DNA of 23,524 bases from NCBI GenBank assembly GCA_027604665.1, contig JADGIZ010000136.1:1-23524 (forward strand). Direction: 5' to 3'. Every line of letters starts with the position of its first letter. Positions within the stretch are counted from its first letter, which is position 1. The notes below the pieces were generated by a model that ran no database searches, had not been told where the DNA came from, and saw nothing but the letters and a program-made list of their open reading frames with translations. Both the position numbers and the translations under genes were made by a program. Source of the DNA: Polyrhizophydium stewartii. Taxonomy: Eukaryota; Chytridiomycota; Chytridiomycetes; Rhizophydiales. Positions 19,966 through 23,524 of this stretch are shown in pieces.

Positions 19966-20120
19966 GCCGGATTCCATCCACACACTTTCATCACACTCCA
20001 CACGCCCACACACCAACAGACCCTCCCCCAAACACACACAGATACCTGTGGTCCCACTCCTTAAACTCGATCCCAAAAAGAATGATGCATGTTGCACCCA
20101 CAGCACTTGTCTGTTGTCTT
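19966..20120. other. Convergent intergenic region
   Basis: These 155 bp separate the stop codons of two genes that converge. About 19978-20041 is a C/A-rich low-complexity run with many CACA and CACAC units on the + strand. It probably carries both 3' UTRs. No AATAAA was found on either strand. Confidence 0.55.
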
Positions 20121-20234
20121 TCATTCAAGCTTGAACTGGTGCGGGAGGTGGTGTTGCGGTGTGCCGTTCACGTGCGCAGCCATATGCGCAAACGCCTGCG
20201 GGTGTGCAGCATACGGATTCGCGAGATACTGTTG

Positions 20235-20320
<86 letters not shown>

Positions 20321-23300
20321 GCTGCTGCTGGTGAAGCTGCTGCTGGTGAAGCTGCTGCTGCTGCAAGTGCTGCTGCTGCAAGTGCTGCTGCTGCAAGTGC
20401 TGCTGCAGATGATGCTGCTGCAGATGGTGCTGCTGCAGTTGATGCTGCAGCAACTGCCGCTGCTGTATCTCCTGCAGCTGCAAAAGCTGCTGCGGCGAGT
20501 GCTGGTGGTGCTGCGGCACCTGCACGGCGTGGTGCGGCGAGCCGTGCGGCGGTGTGTAGTGCGAAGCCGCCTGCGGGTGCGGAGGCTGCGGGTGTGGGTG
20601 CGGGTGCGTGGGCTGCGGCTGAGGATGCGGCTGTGTCTGCGATTGTGCTTGCGCCTGCGCCTGCGCCTGCACCCGCGCCTGCTTGCGGACCAGATCCAGG
20701 CCGCAGTCGTCGCACAAGGTCTGCGCGAGATAAGCGGGTCAACCCTACAGCGCCCACAAGGCGGGGCGTGGGACATGCGGGCGACGCACCAGCTTGCGCA
20801 TCGCGTTTGGCCGGATCAGCCGCGTCTCGCTGGCCAGCTTCCCGCACGACTCGCACGACCACGGCTTCGAATCTGCGTCGCCGCCGTTGGCGTCTGCAGA
20901 TATCGCCGCGCCGTTACTCGCGGCTGTTGCAGCAGTCCCCGCTGCGTGCGACGGTGGCGACTGGAGAGATGCATCAGACGGCTCGACGCCGCCGAGTCCA
21001 TCCGACAAGCCAGTGTCGGTGCCGCGCCGCCTGGACCGCGCGGTCAGCGGCGTGCCGAGTCCCGGCATCGCCGAGCCTGCGCCATGGTGCGCCGGCGTGC
21101 CGAGCGCCCCGGTTCCGTTGGCGCCTCCGTAAGCTGCAGCGCCGGCGGCCACAACGCCGGGTCCGTCCGCGGCGGGCTGGCGCGCCGACGAGAATGTCAC
21201 GTCAATGACCGGCTTGGACGCAAAGCGGAACGGATACGGCACGGGCGTGCGGTTCGTCTTGGGCATCTGGTCCCGCTCGGGTAACGTGACGAGCCGGCGG
21301 CTGCGCTGGGTCTGGCGCCGCTTGCGCTTGCTGCTTGGGTCGGGGCCCCACACGCAGTGGATCGGCAGGGCGACCAGAGAGCCGCATGTCAGCCCCGCGG
21401 CTCATTTCGGCAAGCACGGCCCGGTGCCAAGCACAGGGCTGTGCGAAGCAGGGCCACTCCGCCCGCACTCCGCCCGCCGCGCCGCCACCACTCCGCCGCC
21501 GCGCGGCGACGACGCACTTTGAGTCGCGCTCGTGCTCCTTCTCGAGGCGGTCGACCTCGGCCGCATTCGTGTAGTTGAGGAACGGCCCAAACTCGTTGCG
21601 GTCCTTGATGGTGCGGTGCGTGCGCTTGGGATGCACCGTGGGCAAAAAGTACGCCGCAAGCTCCTCGTCGTCTACGTTGCCGCCATCAAACTTGTAGTCG
21701 ATGAGCAGCAAGGACTTGGATAACATCTGCACCTGCTCGCGGATCGCATGCGCAATCGCCGTTCTGCCAACCGTCCGTCAGCCAAAAAAACAAAGTGCAC
21801 CCCATCGGGCCAGGCTCTCTCCTCTGGCTTGAGGACTGAGTGCGAGCAGACACGCATGCGACACGCACTTGAACTCTGGAACCAGCCCAAGCTCCGTGAC
21901 GACGTGCTCCGCAAACAGCTCGGGGTTGTTTCTGCGGCACCCAATGTCCCACTCAAACTGATCGACCATGGCCTGGTCGTCAACCAAAATGTCGAGCTGC
22001 GCGAGCGTGCAGGCAATGAGTCAGTTGCGGGATTGACGCAAGCAGTACGAGCGGGGGGAGGCACGCAGCACGGAGCAACCGCGACGACGGCGCACCTTGA
22101 TCACTGTGCGCAGTTCGGGTAGGTCCTTGTCCTCCGGGTCCTCGCCGTCGTTGCCGCGCGTCTCGCTCTCGATCGAGACGAGGCTGCTCGGCGCATGCTG
22201 GAAAAAGTCGTCGAGCTGCTCCTTGATCGACTTGACGATCCCTGCCTCGAATGACTCGGGCAGCCGGAGGTCTGATCGCAGGATGCGCGCAAACATCTCG
22301 GGCGTGACGATTGTGTCTGTAATGCGCCGATACCGCAGCAGGTACACCCGCCGATGCCGATGCCGACGCCGATTTCGATGCCGATGCCGATGCAGCCGCC
22401 ACAGCCACAGCACCGGATCCGGGAATACCATGCAATCGGCCCCCCGCGGCGGGCGGCGGAGGACATGCGGACTGTGTCAGCTGGGCGTTTCGGGGGTACG
22501 CTTTTGGCAGATCAGCGCAGCGAGCAAGCACCGCCACGCACCCCGCAGATTCCACGTGAAGGTGTCGCGCAAGCGGAACCCGTCCATCTCAATGTCCAGA
22601 CGCACAGGCACGAGCGCGTTCTCCATCTCGCCCGCGCTCTCGAGCTGCTCGTCGGTGCTGCATAGATCGCCGCATCCCAGCCGGCGCGACCGCAGGCAGC
22701 GTCAGCAAGAACCGTCAAGCACGCACAACACCAGAGCCCCCTCCCCTTTGCCCGACTACTCAAGCGACTCACAAGATCGGTGGCCGAACCAACGACCGAA
22801 AGTGGTGCGGGTCCCGCCGTGCAAGCCGCTTCATCTCCTCGCTCCACTCCATGATCTTGTGCTGCTCGAGCTTCTTGAGGTAATATAGCTGTTCGTGGCG
22901 CTTGGCGCTCGCGGCCAAAAAGAGCTTGTGCGCATGCTCGCGCTTGCGGTAAACGCTAAAGGGGTCGTCCGGGTCGTCGGGCGGCCCGGCGTCGGTCTGC
23001 TCCGATGCCATCTCGGCGGCAGCGGCAGCGGGCGGTGCGCTCGCACTGCCTTGCGCAGGCGCTGCTGCAGGCGAGGCGGGCTGACCCGGCTGCGGCTGCT
23101 GTGGCTGCTGCTGCTGTGACGACGACACGGCAGAAGACGACGAGGACTGGGGCTGCACCTGCTGATGCAGCGCCTGCGACGGTGCAGGAGATTGCACTGC
23201 TTGCGGCGGAGGCGGCGGAGGCGGCGGAGCGTCGGGCAGCGAGTGTGACGCCTGCGGCGGCTGCGGCGGCTGGATCTGCTGCTGGGGAATCTGCTGCATC

Positions 23301-23377
23301 AGTGCTTGCGCCTGCTGCGCCTGCTGCTGCTGCTTCTGGGCCTGAGCTTGTTGCAACAGCTGTTGCTGCTGCAACAG

Positions 23378-23452
<75 letters not shown>

Positions 23453-23524
23453 GTGGTGGGGCGGATAGATCTCTGGGCCGCCCAGATGCGGGCTTTGGTC
23501 GACGTCAGCAGCGCCGCGGGCATA
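20121..23524 (-). CDS. SNF5: SWI/SNF chromatin-remodelling subunit SNF5 (SMARCB1/INI1 family), 5' partial
   Basis: Core subunit of SWI/SNF-type remodellers that contacts the nucleosome. Exons in transcript order are >23524-22773, 22657-22542, 22316-22096, 21996-21869, 21763-21518, 21330-20790 and 20720-20121, about 867 residues in the window. The N-terminal region holds a Q24 tract, Pro/Gln/Ser-rich sequence and a helical segment (DDPFSVYRKREHAHKLFL). The SNF5 domain has both repeats: LVPVRLDIEMDGFRLRDTFTW...TPEMFARILRSDLRLP, and LDILVDDQAMVDQFEWDI...NPELFAEHVVTELGL then TAIAHAIREQV. Next come KRKRRQ, PVPYPFRF and a GATA-type finger, WSCESCGKL...TLCDDCGL (Cx2C-x20-Cx2C), split by an intron. 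The C-terminus is His/Gln-rich with a Q30 tract and ends HQFKLE. Fungal SNF5 proteins can carry such a finger. The RSC paralogue SFH1 is the main alternative. The frame is open to the window edge, so the start lies beyond it. Confidence 0.93.
20229..20318 (-). repeat. SNF5: CAG/CAA tract encoding 30 glutamines (SNF5 C-terminus)
   Basis: Ninety bases of CTG/TTG on the + strand, read as CAG/CAA on the coding strand, encode Q30; about 25 of the triplets are uninterrupted CAG. Interrupted Q/L/H-rich repeats continue to about 20480. It is a probable length-variable microsatellite. Confidence 0.92.
22348..22395 (-). repeat. CCGATG-type tandem repeat inside an SNF5 intron
   Basis: The second SNF5 intron visible here (22317-22541, 225 bp) contains repeated CCGATG units on the + strand (GGCATC on the coding strand). 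Hexamers of similar composition occur in introns of the NADH dehydrogenase and HRD1 genes. Confidence 0.55.
23378..23449 (-). repeat. SNF5: CAG tract encoding 24 glutamines (SNF5 N-terminal region)
   Basis: Seventy-two bases encode Q24, of which about 22 triplets are pure CAG, flanked by a His run (HHH) and then further Q/L/A-rich sequence. The frame matches the SNF5 domain downstream. The other frames give poly-Ser and poly-Ala shadows. Confidence 0.92.

Noticed and set aside
20125..20862. Poly-Ala, poly-Ser, poly-Leu and poly-Cys frames over the CAG tracts
   Set aside because: They are shadows of the SNF5 glutamine tract in other frames. The SNF5 frame has conserved domains on both sides.

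Overview
This is a gene-dense, GC-rich stretch of a eukaryotic nuclear genome. Eight protein-coding genes can be read: seven on the + strand, head to tail, and one on the - strand at the right end. No rRNA, tRNA, CRISPR array or transposon was seen. The reading frames make sense only after removing about 48 short introns, mostly 44-105 bp, with donors often GTGCGT or GTGAGY and CTRAY-like branch sites. The gene set points to a fungus: type II NADH dehydrogenase, HRD1, a yeast-length biotin ligase with a glutaminase-like front half, and SNF5 with a C-terminal GATA finger. The intron richness, the ankyrin-type gene and a cyclic-nucleotide-binding/F-box/LRR protein suggest an early-diverging lineage such as a chytrid. 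That lineage call is an inference; I did not identify the species.

Layout. <1-2382: alternative NADH:ubiquinone oxidoreductase, ten exons, 5' end outside the window. 2618-4438: intronless ankyrin-like protein. 4813-7255: HRD1, the ERAD RING ubiquitin ligase, eight exons including a 26-nt microexon that completes the RING. 7377-11759: a predicted 1236-residue protein with four cyclic-nucleotide-binding domains, an F-box and about ten leucine-rich repeats. 11844-14529: LisH/CTLH/seven-blade WD40 protein, 13 exons. 14601-17055: biotin-protein ligase BPL1, six exons. 17136-19965: unrecognised 894-residue protein with a zinc-ribbon-like motif, an acidic tail and SUMO-interaction-like stretches. 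20121->23524 (- strand): SNF5 subunit of a SWI/SNF remodeller with long polyglutamine tracts at both ends, N-terminus outside the window.

The genes do not form a pathway. Three consecutive genes (HRD1, the F-box protein, the CTLH/WD40 protein) belong to families linked to ubiquitin ligases, which may be coincidence. The most unusual points are the tetra-CNB/F-box/LRR architecture with one CNB per phase-0 exon, the four or five GC-AG introns among about 48, and the 71-121 bp gaps between consecutive same-strand genes. At two of those gaps, retention of one intron would leave an open frame into the next gene. All exon boundaries were inferred by eye from reading frame, splice signals and family similarity, without transcript data.
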